Both the position numbers and the translations under genes were made by a program. 64,000 nt of DNA from the NCBI RefSeq assembly GCF_008831285.2, contig NC_045142.1, positions 7,540,713 through 7,604,712 of the forward strand, read 5' to 3'. This stretch comes from Nymphaea colorata. Taxonomy: Eukaryota > Streptophyta > Magnoliopsida > Nymphaeales > Nymphaeaceae. Shown in pieces: positions 36,868-49,148 of this stretch. The first letter of the stretch is position 1, and every line of letters begins with the position of its first letter. The notes below the pieces were generated by a model, which was not told where the DNA came from, searched no databases, and saw only the letters and a program-made list of their open reading frames with translations.

Positions 36868-39800
36868 ATGACGACCGCGCAGCCCGATTTCTCCGAAGCG
36901 GGCCCTGACTCGCTTTTCCTCGAGCCTCCCGGTAATGGCGGTTCGCAGTCCGGCCGGAAAAAGGGTGGGTGGATCACCTTCCCCTTCATCATGGGTGAGT
37001 TCACCTCCCATCTTCCTTGTTCTCAGGCAGTAGATCAGTTCGTTGATCAATGCTTGCAACATGCATGTATAAAATATAATTAAGCATATACATGTGGCTG
37101 TGTAACTGTGTTGGTGGAAGCAGGAAGCAGTGCGATGCTGGGGCTTGCAGTGAATGGTTCATTTGCAAACCTCATCGTCTACCTCATCCAACAATTCAAT
37201 GTTGATCGGATCGCTGCAGCGCAGATCTTGAACGTATTTAATGGATCAACCAACATTACGCCTGTTGTTGGTGCCATCATCTCAGATTCCTTCCTCGGGG
37301 CCTTCATGGTTATCCTGATATCTTCACTCATTTCCTTCATGGTTAGCCTATTCTATCTCTCTTACACACACACACACACACACACTCTGAGTCTCTCTTT
37401 CTCTCTTAAATGGTCGTAGCATAGCTCTGGAGGTGTGTCTCCCATGTTCAGCTCTTCTGATGGTATTAAGAGTTGGATAAATGATTATGGCATAAGATTA
37501 TTAGTTGTTCCCGTGCTGCGCCGCACCATCACAAATGTCTTTGCTGCTTTAAGATTGATGAACTGACTTAATGGAGTGTTTGATAAGGCCAGAATTGTGG
37601 AATTCTAAAATTAAAATTCTCAAAATTTTGATTCCAGAATTATAGGTTTGATCTTTGGAGTTGTGATTCTACCTTTGAGGGTGGGATTAAGATTACAGAA
37701 ATTTAGAATTTTTCATCTCTCTTTATGACACGTCATAGTGGTTTTCATCAATTCTAAAATTTTAATTCTTTTTTTTATTAACACAACATTTTCAAAATAG
37801 AACTGGAGTTTTCATTCCAATTCCAGTTTGAGGTGGAATTTTGTTTTTGGAATTTTAATCATAAAATCAAAATTCAAGGCAGTCAAATGACCCCTGAAAG
37901 TCCAATGTCAAAATTATCACTTGGCTTAAGTTAGAAGAGTTCTTATAACAGCCCTCAAAGTCAGGATTACATTTCTCATAATTGGGTGTTGCACATGGGG
38001 AGTAATGGCTAACTAGAACTAGAAAGGAATAATCACACAAATATGTTAATTTGTAATGGAAAATATCAAAGTAAATAGAGAACTCTTACTATTGTTTGGC
38101 AAATATACCAGCCAGTCTTTATCGACATATATGTACGATACGTAATTCCAATTACTGTAGTAAATCTCAGCTTTGTTCTCGTATTACTTGAACCAAGGAA
38201 ACCAATGCATACGGGGCGGTAAACATTGACCTCTATCGACCATAGAGTTAAAATCTCAAGTTAATTTTTTACGAAGGAATCGATGCATATCTATCTGCCA
38301 ATAACGGCCAATGTGGGCAGACTTTGAAATATGTCTGGGTTTGGTTAGATATGTTTGGAATCAGCAAACAAGAGTTGGATCTGGTTTGGTTTCATGGAGG
38401 TTGGGGTGGTGTAGGTAAGAAGGAGCAGGAAGTGACTTTCTCACCCTCTTGACAGGGAAACTGTACATTTCATATGGAACTATTTTATGAAGCAAACAGG
38501 TTCCAGCCACCAACACCCAATCACTTTCAAAACACACAAATAGTTGGTTAACTTAACTTGTCAATGGCGGACATATGAGATGGAAACATGCATGTAATTG
38601 CAATCACCTGCTCTCATGGCTTCTTGTTGTGACATCGATGTCTCCTTTTCCCTTGCTCACCGGTTGTCATGGCTTTCTGTACTCATGCCTCTTCTTATAT
38701 ATATAAGTAAAACAGACAATGAAAAACCCTCTAACAGGACAAAGTTAGAAACTGAATGATTATCTTTTTTGAGAAAGATCGACAAAAACGCCCTTTTAAA
38801 ACGAAAAAAAAAATACCCAAGAAAAAAAAATGTTTGAGGCTAGTAGCTGAGCTCGCGGTTAGGTGATTCAAGTGCCTCTTAACAAAAAAAAATTCTAGCT
38901 TCGCCGCTGCCCTGACACATTACGGATGTACTGGTAATAAATAACTTATATTTAATTAAAAAAATTATTATTATTAATTATATTTATGCATTATTTTATA
39001 TTTAAAAATATCAATCCAGCCGGATAGGTTCCAAACTGCAGTCACGGGATGTGGCTTGCGCCTACTCTTTATCGGGCCGAGCCGGGTCAGGCCGGCCCTA
39101 TGCGTTGAACACCCTGTTGACGTTTGAAATGTCTTTTTAATCCATCCTCTTTATTTTATTTTTCAGTATTGTCCATCGTGTAGTAGGACCAACGAGCGCC
39201 AATCAAACTTTACCTTAAGGATAAGAATAAGCTAAAAAGGGGCTTTATTTACTCTCTTTTTACGCTTGCCCGTATGAAAGAGATCACACATTGCTTTGAA
39301 AATGTGTGTCTCTAACACGTAAAATAGAAGCTTGCAGGGAATCTGTCACAGTTTCGTTGTCAGCTCGAAAACCTTCTCTTGTAACAGCTACTGAAGCATC
39401 ACATACTCAATTATTACCTTTTTTTCCTTTGTGGTACGAATCATGTTCTTTGATTAGTGAACGTTGGCCGGTGCTTGAATAAGAGGATGCATTTTGATCA
39501 CCTTCAGGAAGAAGCCATTCGACATTATAGATCTTTTCCTTCTGATGCCCATATATAGGAGGTTACTTCTCATCTTTGAGTGTGCAAAGCTCCAGTCCAA
39601 GGAATTCATGATTCATTTTGCTATGTAGATCTGATGTGATGCCTCTCAAACTTCCTTCCTTGTAAAGACGGGCCTCCTCTGAATTTCTTATAGCTTGCAT
39701 AAGACTCTTATCATGTGGCATCAAGTAGCCAGCCTTGGTCTTCTAATCTTCCCTCATGATTTTAGCGCATTCTTGACAAAGCATCCACAACTGCTTGACC

Positions 39801-42800
39801 AAAATTTGAAGAGGGTTTGAGTCGTATGTGGGCATGTGTGGATAGTTGCTCATCCATTTTCACAAAATTTGGTTGTTTACACTTCAGTAAGCTTATAAGA
39901 TTGTTTGTTATGGAATTGATATGTGTGGCAGTGGAACCAGCCACATATAGGCTGGTGTGGGCAGTTGCCCACCCCAGCTTCTCAATTTTCTTTCATTACA
40001 TTAAGATCGTTGGATATTTACTTGTTTATACAAGTAAGTGCCCCTTTAGGTATGAAAACCTGTGAATCAATGCCTCTCTAGAAAATTTCTCTGGCTCTGC
40101 CACTAAGTGCAACATGTTGGGAGGTGGTTCTGGAATTGCACCTTGGTGCCTCTCAATTATATTGGAGTTCTATTTTTTTTTTAATTAGTAGTACCCTTTA
40201 GCCAAAAAATTTAGGCTTCGCCACTAGTTGGTTTCGGTCCTAGTAAAGTGAATATGATAGAAGTAAATTTTGAGCATTAAAATGCTAGGTTTTTGCCCGG
40301 TAAAGAGAAAATTGCTTCTACCAGTCAACTTGAACCAAGAAGAAGATACTAGCCATCGATCTGATCTGTACTAAATAGGATTATTGTCCCTCACTATGAT
40401 TATTAGACCAAGTGGAAAAGCAATTCGGATTGAGTAATTCCTCGAAGGTGTTAAATTTGGGATATAAACGGTCACGTAAAACAGAAAAACACCCAAGACA
40501 ATGCATTGCGTTAAGCTTAATTTGACAATAGCTAAATAAACATCTGAACAATTGATGAAATTAATCTTGTCCAACATGAAGATTACATCTCCCAACCTGG
40601 TTCTGCAGAAAAACGCTCATACTAAAACTTTTTAGTCATAAGTTATGTGCAAAACAGTCATTATCTTTTACAAACTGAAGGCTATCTTTTTTGTCAAAGT
40701 TAACTGTTCCCATTAATTTAGTCTAGATATATATTAGCCCTTGACTTAAGCTAGACTTGTTCTAGTTAAGTAAAGGTGGCAGATTTATATAGAGAACTTG
40801 GAACAAAAAAGATGGCTTTGGAGAATGGCTTCAAAGGTGGATCGTCATGGAAATTAATAGATCTATAACAATATGTTATGCTGGTAACTTCTTTTAATTA
40901 TGCACGGTGACTACTGCTAGAGAAGTCTTCGGCATTCTTTTACAAGAAGAAACGTTTGCCTGTCAAAGCTAGCTCAATTTGCTTTGAGAACATTTGAATT
41001 GTGACCGAACTCTTTGAACTCCACAGGGTCTTATTCCACTGACTCTAACATCTATACTGCCATCACTTCGGCCCTTACCTTGCGCATCAACAAGCAACCA
41101 ATGTGAAACACCATCGGCGTTGCAGTACACAGTCCTCTACATCTCACTAGCTCTGGTTGGTGTAGGGATTGGAGGCACAAGATTTACAACTGTCGCATTT
41201 GGGGCGAACCAATTCGCCGATGAAGCGAGTCGGGATGTTTTTGTTAATTGGTTCTTCTTCTCACTCTATACTGCTAACCTCTTGGCTAGCACAGTTGTTG
41301 TGTATGTGCAAGATAATGTGGGATGGGCTTGGGGTTATGGGGTTTGCTTAGTTGCTAATATTATTAGTGTTTTTACCTTCATTATTGGCAAATGGCACTA
41401 CCAAGATGTGAGGCCTCAGGGAAGTCCATTCACTGGCATTGCTCGCGTTCTCGCCGCAGCCATCCGGAAGAGGAGAGTGGCGCTGTCACCAAATTTTGAT
41501 GACTACTTTTATCAAGACGACAGTGAGATCGCCAAGAAGGAGCCATGTCTGTTAACTCCCAAGTTCAAGTTAAGGCCACTTTCCTTCACTTTGTTGCATC
41601 ACGTTCTACTAACTTTGTTTAGTTATACGTAACACTAGTGTAGGCCCTGCAGAAACCCATGATTGTTTGTGGTATTTGTTAAACCACATCATTCAGACGT
41701 TTATGCAAAAGTTAATTAGTTAGGGTCCAAATTACAAAATCTTATTTATGTGTATTTTTGGCTAAATATAACATGGATAACATATGTTTCAATTTAGATC
41801 AAATTAGGCTTCAAGAGATATAGCATAGCTGCTTAAGGTAGCTGGCTTGAAGATCTCACATTGTCGGTTGGATTTTGGTGGGTGTTTTTGCTCCCGAGTT
41901 ATATGGGCTGGAGCACTGCACCAACTTGGAGGTGCAATGACTCCATGCTAGGCCTTGATGCAGCCTTGGACTTTCAAGACAAGGAGTTTTCAGCTCTTGT
42001 CTATGCACCAAAAAGTTAAATCAAAATAGAAACCAACCATGTTTTAGTATGTAAACTAATGCATTTTATGATATATATATGTGTATGTGTGTGTTTTGGC
42101 AAATGGGTCCATGAGGACTGCGTGGGCTTAGGGAAAAATGTGTTCTTCTCCAATGATTGGTGGACATTAAGAACAATAAAGCCACATATTTATAAACTGC
42201 CCTCATTGATCTCTTGCTTAATGTTTCTTTTCTGGCATCTGTCATGCAGGTTTCTCAACAAAGCAGCCCTTGTAGAAGAAGGAGACACCCATTCCGGTGG
42301 ATCAATAGCAAAACCATGGAGGCTATGCACAACTCAACAAGTGGAAGACCTCAAAACGCTCATCAAAATACTACCAATTTGGTCCAGCAACATATTTCTC
42401 GGGTTACCCATTGGGGTTCAAGGTAGCTTGGCTATACTTGAAGCCCTCACCATGGACCGCCGCTTGGGCTCCCATTTCTCTATTCCAGCAAGTTCATTCT
42501 TGGTCTTCTCCTTCCTTGCTGGAGCCGTCTTCATTGCTCTCTTAGACCGTGTTGTCTACCCATTTCTCCACAAGTTATTGGGGTTGTCGCCGACACTCTT
42601 CCAGCGCATTGGTGCCGGCCATTTGATCACTATCATGGGAATGGTAGCGGCAGCTCTAGTCGAGGCCCGGCGACTAAGTATAGCACATAGTCATGGTACC
42701 ATGGAGCAGTTCAATGCAACTGTACCCATGTCCGCCCTTTGGCTCGTGGCTCCCTTTGCACTGGTAGGTGCTGGAGAAGCGTGCCAACTTCCAGCTCAGG

Positions 42801-43063
42801 TGAGTTTCTACTTTGAGGAGTTCCCGGCACCGTTAAAGGGCTCGTCGGCGGCGATGATGGCCGTGATCATTGCCATTGGATTTTATCTGAGTGCTGCTGT
42901 GGTGAAGATCGTGAAGATCTCAACTAGTTGGTTGCCAAATGATATTAACCATGGGAGAATGGATAATGTATTTTGGATGCTTGCTGTTTTGGGGGCTTTC
43001 AACTTCTGTTACTTTGTCATATGTGCCAAATTGTATGAAAGAAAGCCTTCAATCAAACATTAA
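36868..43063 (+). CDS. NPF (NRT1/PTR family) transporter, NAXT-like, copy 2
   Basis: Four exons: 36868-36994, 37124-37341, 41027-41568 and 42250-43063 (1,701 bp, 566 aa), with GT-AG introns of 129, 3,685 and 681 bp at the same phases as copy 1. Exon lengths equal copy 1 except that exon 3 is one codon shorter (DDSEIAKK against DDSIEVAKK). Same hallmarks: KKGGWITFPF, GVGIGGTRFT, FLNKAAL, WLPNDINHGRMD. It keeps the conserved SDSFLG stretch that copy 1 has lost, so it is the better candidate for the functional carrier. As in copy 1, span 1 has no ExxE(K/R) motif. Known of the branch: NPF2 NAXT-type proteins of Arabidopsis export nitrate; for this protein substrate and membrane are inference. A long open frame starting at 42059 reads through intron 3 and is not the gene start. 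Confidence 0.94.
37364..37385. repeat. (CA)n microsatellite in intron 2 of NPF copy 2
   Basis: Short AC run 22 bp after the exon 2 donor. Confidence 0.9.
37573..37897. mobile_element. MITE in intron 2 of NPF copy 2
   Basis: Left end GGAGTGTTTGATAAGGCC, right end CAGTCAAATGACCCC, an imperfect inverted pair. Same family as 22040-22437 and 48480-48815. Confidence 0.65.
39930..40112. mobile_element. hAT-like MITE in intron 2 of NPF copy 2
   Basis: CAGTGGAACCAGCC at the left and CTCTGGCTCTGCCACT at the right form an inverted pair. The inner GTGTGGGCAGTTGCCCACC matches the 14143-14318 family. No clean target duplication. Confidence 0.55.
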
Positions 43064-43112
43064 GTAATTGCCTCTGCAGGAGAGGTGCAAGAAGTGGGAA
43101 ATATATATGAAG

Positions 43113-43118
43113 AATAAA
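43113..43118 (+). terminator. Polyadenylation signal of NPF copy 2
   Basis: AATAAA 50 bp after the stop, in the same context as copy 1. Confidence 0.6.
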
Positions 43119-44819
43119 ATTCTCATCATATTTTCGTATGTCCAAGATATTCCTTAAATGCCAACCAGTAGTAATTAATTAATTCACAATATTCACCATG
43201 ATTAATGAAACTTTATAAGTTTGTGGCATATGTGCAATAATATTATTTCGTTGAAAATTATGACAAATAATAACACCGTTTAATTATATAATAAGCTCAT
43301 ACTAGAAGAAAACCAAATTGATTATCATCCATAAGGAAGGACAAGAAGACCTAAATGAATAATTTTAAAATTGAATTCAATCAAGAAATAACCGATTCAA
43401 ATCAAATTGGCAAGAATTCGATCTGATGCACCATACTTGGATGTCTCCATAAATTGGCCTTTCATTTTATGAACTTGATGATTAATTCTGAACTAAGTCA
43501 GACATTTACGTTTGATCTGCCCAAGTACCTGTATTGATATGCAGGTACAATGATACGGATACATGGGTACAGCTGGGTATATATGACTGTATTTTAAAAT
43601 TTTAAAATTTATATTTTCAAACGTAATTTTTTATTTAATTTTGATTTTTTTTCCTTCTTTTATATTCATTCCATCTAGATTCTATATTGTCCTCTCTTTT
43701 TTTTTTTAAATTTTGAGATAGGGATTGGTTTCGGCCTTTTCCAGTCTGAATCTGCTACATTCTAGATTCCAATGTGAAATTTACTCACAACTTCGCATGC
43801 AAAACATCATTCATGAAATCTTCAGAATATTTCTTTTCATACTCGAAAAATGACAATGGTGTCGGCATAGTGACCAAGAAAACCTATTTGAAGACTCGAC
43901 ATATATATGATACACTATTTTTTTTTTAATATTTATTGCTCAGGCCTTCTTGGTTGAATTTGATTCTGTTGATTCTAGAGTAGAACGTGAGTTCTGCTGT
44001 GAGGACAGTTTAGTTGATGAAAATGTTTCCAGGGATGAAGTTTGAAGGTTTTATAGAGGAAGCAGGGATTAATCATTTGGGAAAGCAATGAATGTGAAGA
44101 TGAAATCAACTTTCGCAACCAACGATCTCCAAATTCTGGTAATCAATGAAATGAAGGTGCAAGATGATGATGTCTGTCGTATGGATATAATATTGTGTCT
44201 GTTTTATATATGAATCTGCATCCAAATTTTGAACTGACCCATTTTCAAAATGTAAGTGCATTGGATATATAATATTTATTTAAAACTAAATGTGTTTGAA
44301 TATGAATCCAATTGGACATTTGTGCATATTTGAATCCGATCGGATGTCATTTATTAAACCTAAATTCGATAAGATTTCTTAATCAGATATTACATTTTTT
44401 TCATATCCAATTTTTTGAAACGGTTCAGTTCGATATGTGATTTAAATCTAATATATTCACATCCTTAGGATCAATGCAGGATCAAGAGCTTGTGGATCAA
44501 CCACACGCTGCTCGATTCAGCATTGCAAAGTGCGGCTTTTCGTCATTTTAAATAACAAGTGAACAAAATTTGTTGCATATATCAACATCCTAATTTTGTA
44601 GTGCAACAGTTTAAATCTTGTAAGCATTATGGTGCTAGAGATACATAAAAGAAAACCTAATTTTGAAAACTTTCACTTGGCCCTTATAAGTTTTTTTTTT
44701 TTTAAAAAAAACATTTCAAATTTTCAACCCTACAAAATTTTGAAAAATAGTTTAAAAAATATAAAAAAATTCTAACTTGGCCCCTGCTCGCTTGAAACAC
44801 GAATACTAAAGCTTGCCAG
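43119..44819. other. 3' flank of NPF copy 2 and intergenic DNA
   Basis: The first ~450 bp match the 3' flank of copy 1. A further AATCCGATTT-rich repeat copy lies at 44205-44470. No gene seen. Confidence 0.6.
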
Positions 44820-45170
44820 CTATAATGATAGCTGCGTGTAAATAAATATGATTGAAGTGAAAGAAAATGACACATTGCCTAATAACATTCCTGATGACAC
44901 TTTTCTTTTATAATAATCTGCAATTCATCCTCACTACCAACATTTCCTGAGCCTGGTTGGTGAACTCCAATAGCAGCGGCTGGATTCCATTTTCCTCCAC
45001 TGCTGAAGTAAATTTATCCTTCTGGCTGGTGACTCGAACACATAAAGAAAGTTACAGGATGCCCAAGTCTACCAAAGTCCAGTTGGTACATGTATGTGTG
45101 TTGCATAAGTTAAAGGTGGTGCAACCAATAAGTTCTTTGAACCGTTCTCATCCTCTCGAAGCATTTTAGA

Positions 45171-45486
45171 TAAGCATGGGCACCAAGCCGCCGGTGGGTA
45201 CCCAGTACCCGGCCCAGTCGAGCCCGGATCTAGGTCGGGAAAACCAGGTCCCGGGCTGGGTTCGAGCCAGCCCAGCCGGCCCGTCCCCCATCCTCCTCCC
45301 CCGTCCCCCATCCTCCTCCTCTCCTTCTTCCCCCTTTCTCTCCACCTCCTCCGCCTCTCCTTCTTCCCCCTTTCCCTCCACCTCCTCCCCTCTCCTTCTT
45401 CCCCCTCCCCCCCATCGAGCCAGGCCAGGGCCCAGGTTTCGGGCCCAATGGGCTGAGGGCTGGGTATTACCGTATACCCACCCCTA
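45171..45486. mobile_element. hAT-type element, 316 bp, 8-bp target duplication
   Basis: Ends TAAGCATGGGCACC and TATACCCACCCCTA. Exact duplications ATTTTAGA at 45163-45170 and 45487-45494. GC-rich, with CT tracts like the interior of 10531-11548, so probably the same family. The left arm (about 34975-35010, inverted) has the uninterrupted site. Confidence 0.88.
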
Positions 45487-45719
45487 ATTTTAGATAGTGT
45501 TAGTGTTTGGATTACACTTCAAAACAGATTTATGAAAGCAAAACAGCTTTCTGCCATGATAACAGGTTTACACCGTTTGGATGACAACAAGATCAGGTTT
45601 TCTCAAAAATTATGTTTTGAAAACCTGAAGAGCTTTAGGTGTGTCATCTAAAACCCACAAACCAATCTCTTTAAACGATTAAAAAACGATTTTTTCAGAA
45701 CAGTTGTCACCACTCGTAA

Positions 45720-45985
45720 CTCGGGCACGAGCTCGGCTTGATTAAATTACAAAATATAATAATATATAAATATTATAATTATAATAAAATATTATAATTA
45801 TATATATATATAATTAATAAATTAAATATTAAAAAACTGTTATTGGGCTCACCTGAATTTATCGAGCCTACTTGGGCTAGTCCGGTAATTTATCAAGGTG
45901 GCTCGGTGCCCTTTTTTCAAGACCCAGGCCCGGACCCAAGTCGAGCCAGGTACCTGCCGGTGGCCCGGTCCAATGCCCAGCCTTA
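45720..45985. mobile_element. Decayed hAT-like MITE in the right arm
   Basis: Right end GGTCCAATGCCCAGCCTTA matches the 48012-48321 family; the AT-rich core is similar. The left terminus and target duplication are not recognisable. Confidence 0.5.
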
Positions 45986-46439
45986 AGCAAAATAAAGACA
46001 TGGCTTTGGCTTTATCTTCACCCAAGTAGCAATTCTCTGCCCCTTTGAGCATGATAGTTTCACGTTCAATCAACCCGTTCTCGACAAATTATGAATCAGA
46101 TCCTTCCTCTGGCTGGAGAGGGCCAATAAAAATGCATATTTGGCTGATATGCCACTTCCCTGCACATTGATGTTTGAGCATAGCGTATTCGACCATGTGT
46201 TCCATGTTATGCCGCTAACATGGGAAGGCAGGTTCCCTTTGGTGTAAGGGCATTTTGGTAATTGTAAAAAATATATATATGATTCTAAGCCCTTGTGGTA
46301 TGTAGAGGGAAGGGTGCTCCATTTAATAAAAAAGAGTATTTTGTCATTTTTAGTCCATAACATGTGGCCCGTTGTTAAGGGCCATAGTATAATCTCATTT
46401 GAGTATTTTTAGGGGAGGAGTGGTTCATTCCACTACGTA

Positions 46440-46850
46440 AAAGATGTCACTGCCCTCTTCCTTTCCGCTCCTCCTTTTTTCTCTTCTTTCTTCCTCTGTT
46501 CCTCTCTGTGAGAGCGGCAGAGAGAGAGAGAGAGAGAAAGGCCGATTCCCAGAGCTTGAATGGCGAGTGCGAGGGAGAGAGGGAGGAGGGACTTAGCGCG
46601 AGAGAGAGGAGGCTCTCCCCGTCGCTATTTGTATACATTCGAACCTGCGACCTCTTGTGGTGCCCACTCGTAATCATTTCCTACCTCTCCCCTCGAGGAC
46701 GTCGTGCGCGCGGCTCTACTCACTCCCCCGGGCGACGCCGTGGACCCCACTATTCGAATACTAAAAGCTACGACTTCACATTCTGCCTTGTTCCTACATA
46801 AATTTTCAGCCTTGCCATCCGCGCCGTGAAACGACGTGAGAAGTGCCGTT
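46440..46850. other. GA-rich insert with B-box-like sequence, origin unclear
   Basis: Absent from the left arm. On the minus strand it contains GGTCGCAGGTTCGAATG, close to a polymerase III B box, so it may be SINE-related. No A box or target duplication was found. Open frames here are Arg/Glu-rich and not convincing. Confidence 0.35.
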
Positions 46851-46964
46851 GTAGCGACTCTCGACCGAAGTGGGCATTGCGTAATTTCGGATCAAAACAT
46901 GTATTTTCTTATTTTACCTAAAAGTGTCACTGCAGCCAATTGTTTTTTCTTAAATGTTGCTCGA

Positions 46965-47144
46965 AGGGTGTAGCGTATTGGCTGGCAAGACGGTCTACTC
47001 CAAAAGAGGTTCACCCATGTTTACTGTCACAATAAAGTGCACTATTCTCTTACACTATAAAAAGATCTATGAATCGAAAGGATTACGGCCTCCTTTTAGG
47101 GTACTGGAGATATAACCACTTACCCAAAATTCAAAAAAAAAAAA
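46965..47144 (+). mobile_element. tRNA-derived SINE with poly(A) tail
   Basis: GAAGGGTGTAGCGTATTGG at the left and an A run at 47133-47144. Related to 31814-32049. It lies on the same strand although the arm is inverted, so it is an independent insertion. Confidence 0.55.
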
Positions 47145-47817
47145 TTTTACCAAAGAGTTTCAAGTTAAAGGAAGCCTAGACACCAGTAAAAGCTAGGTTT
47201 TACTTGTTATTTGTGGTCAAATATTGAAATAAAATTCTAGAAACGTTTTGCCCTTTGGCAATTGAACTTGTATGTTTTCGTTACATTTTCCTGTTTGTAA
47301 GACAAGGCCTTCAATGTTTACTTACAAGATTATGCTTTTCAAAAAAAAAAAAAAACTAAAATATGCACAAGATCATTAGGGTTTGCTTCAGGACTTATTA
47401 TAGTTCGTTGAAAGAAAGTATTGGAACGTGACAGCGACCACTCTAAAATTTAAATACATGTTCGTGAACCGCTTTGTCACCTAAGGCACTACGATCCCTT
47501 GGTAACCTCCTCTTAGTTGAGTCTAATCCCGTTGAAAGGCAACAAGAATTAATGTTGACACCAAAATTATTATTTGTTGTAAATCCATGTAATTGGATCT
47601 CTTTGGCCTCCTGCTTCAGCCTTCCTTGACATCAAATAGTGAACAAATCAACCAAACGGCGAGAAATTTTTAAGATTGCATGTCGTCAAGGGAACGTGAA
47701 AAATGAGTTTTACCAAATGACATGGTACGCAAAGTTTTGAACTTTTCGAAATATGTGCAAGGAAAAAATTAATTTCCAAACTTTTTTTTATTTAAAATTT
47801 TCATTTACATAGTCTTG

Positions 47818-47863
<46 letters not shown>
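47818..47863. repeat. (ATT)n microsatellite
   Basis: Trinucleotide run at the place where the left arm has a shorter (AAT)n at about 31522-31538, inverted. Confidence 0.95.
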
Positions 47864-48011
47864 GCTTTTAGGGTACCAGCTGAAAATATTATAATGGAAA
47901 TGAAGAGTGGAGGCGCATGGATTAATCATAAAGGTTGTACTCCACGTACCTACTTTCTGCCACGGATTCTAATGTGAAAGGATGAACATTAGTGTTTATG
48001 TTTCCTCCAAC

Positions 48012-48321
48012 TAAGGCTGAGCATCGGGCGAGTACTCAGTACCCAGCCGACTCATGCCCGAAAAAAAGACATCGGGCCGGTCCGATAAGTTATCAGGTTG
48101 GCTCGACTAAGCCCCTGATAAAAAATTTTTAATACATATTTTATTGATTTTTATATATAATTATAATGTTTTATTACGATTCTTTATATTTATATGTTAT
48201 TTTATATTAAAAATATTTTTAAAAATTTAATCAGGCTGGGTCTGGATTCGGGTTGTAGGTGTCAGCCCAAACTTGGGCATCAAATCGGCCCGAGCCCGAG
48301 CCAGCCCAATGCCTAGGCTTA
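48012..48321. mobile_element. hAT-type MITE, 310 bp, 8-bp target duplication
   Basis: Ends TAAGGCTGAGCATCGGGC and GCCCAATGCCTAGGCTTA, with exact CCTCCAAC at 48004-48011 and 48322-48329. The most complete member of the family that includes 28434-28647, 30010-30268 and 45720-45985. Confidence 0.92.
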
Positions 48322-48479
48322 CCTCCAACTTAACTTAACAGCCAGAGTTGTCAAGTTCAATATATGTAGTGTCAAACAAGTTTTGGCCCTGCCTTCGGGG
48401 TCCTATGTTGCATCAGCATGGGTGAGCAGTGGAACAATAAAGCACCCCCACTTTTTAGGCCTAGAGAAAGTAGCACCAA

Positions 48480-48815
48480 ACTCTCATTTTCTATTAAATG
48501 AGAATTGTGCTACCAAACAAGGTTAATTCTTGAATCAAAATTCCAGAATTGTCATACCACCCTATTGGATAGTATTGTGATTCTAAAATTTTGAAATTTT
48601 ATCATCTCTCTTTAAGGCACAAGTCATGAAGGTTTTTAATCTATGAACTCAAACATGCCATTTTCAGTTTTGGAATCAAAATTCTATACTATCAAGTACA
48701 AAGGGAAAGTAAAACTAGAACTTTTATTCCAATTCCAATTTGATGTGGAATTTTGGTTCTAGAATTGTAATTCTAAAAACAAAATTCAAGGTCATCAAAA
48801 GCACCCTTAGATAAT
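48480..48815. mobile_element. MITE of the intron family (22040-22437, 37573-37897)
   Basis: Shares TTTATCATCTCTCTTTAAGGCAC-like and GATGTGGAATTTTGGTT stretches. Right end GTCATCAAAAGCACCCTTA. Confidence 0.6.
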
Positions 48816-48958
48816 CAAAAGCAAAATAGATTGGGTCAGAGCGTAGCACATCTAGGAAACTTAAGAGATCTAAAAGAGTTTAGACCACTCATTCAGTCAA
48901 CCATAACATGCAGAGCCATGTTCCATGATCACACCTGTCTAACAAGAAGAAATGAGAC

Positions 48959-49148
48959 CAGGGGCGGAGGAAGGGGGGGCGCCTAGGCCATGGCCCCACC
49001 CCAGCCAATTTTTTTTTTTTACATTGAAAAAAATAGAAATTTTTAATTGCATAATGTATTTTTTGTATTAGAATTCAGTTTGGCCCTATCTGGATTCAGA
49101 GATCGGACTGTCGGCCTGCCCCTAAAGAAAATCTTTGCTCTAATCCTG
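48959..49148. mobile_element. hAT-type MITE, 190 bp, 8-bp target duplication
   Basis: CAGGGGCGGAGG at the left, CTCTAATCCTG at the right, exact AATGAGAC at 48951-48958 and 49149-49156. Same family as 1223-1404. Confidence 0.9.

Noticed and set aside
42059-42249. Open frame running through intron 3 into exon 4 of NPF copy 2
   Set aside because: An acceptor CAG at 42247-42249 and the equivalent junction in copy 1 place the exon start at 42250; the upstream part is intron.
47818-47863. Regularly spaced repeats that might suggest a CRISPR array
   Set aside because: Simple trinucleotide microsatellite in a plant nuclear genome; no repeat-spacer structure anywhere in the window.
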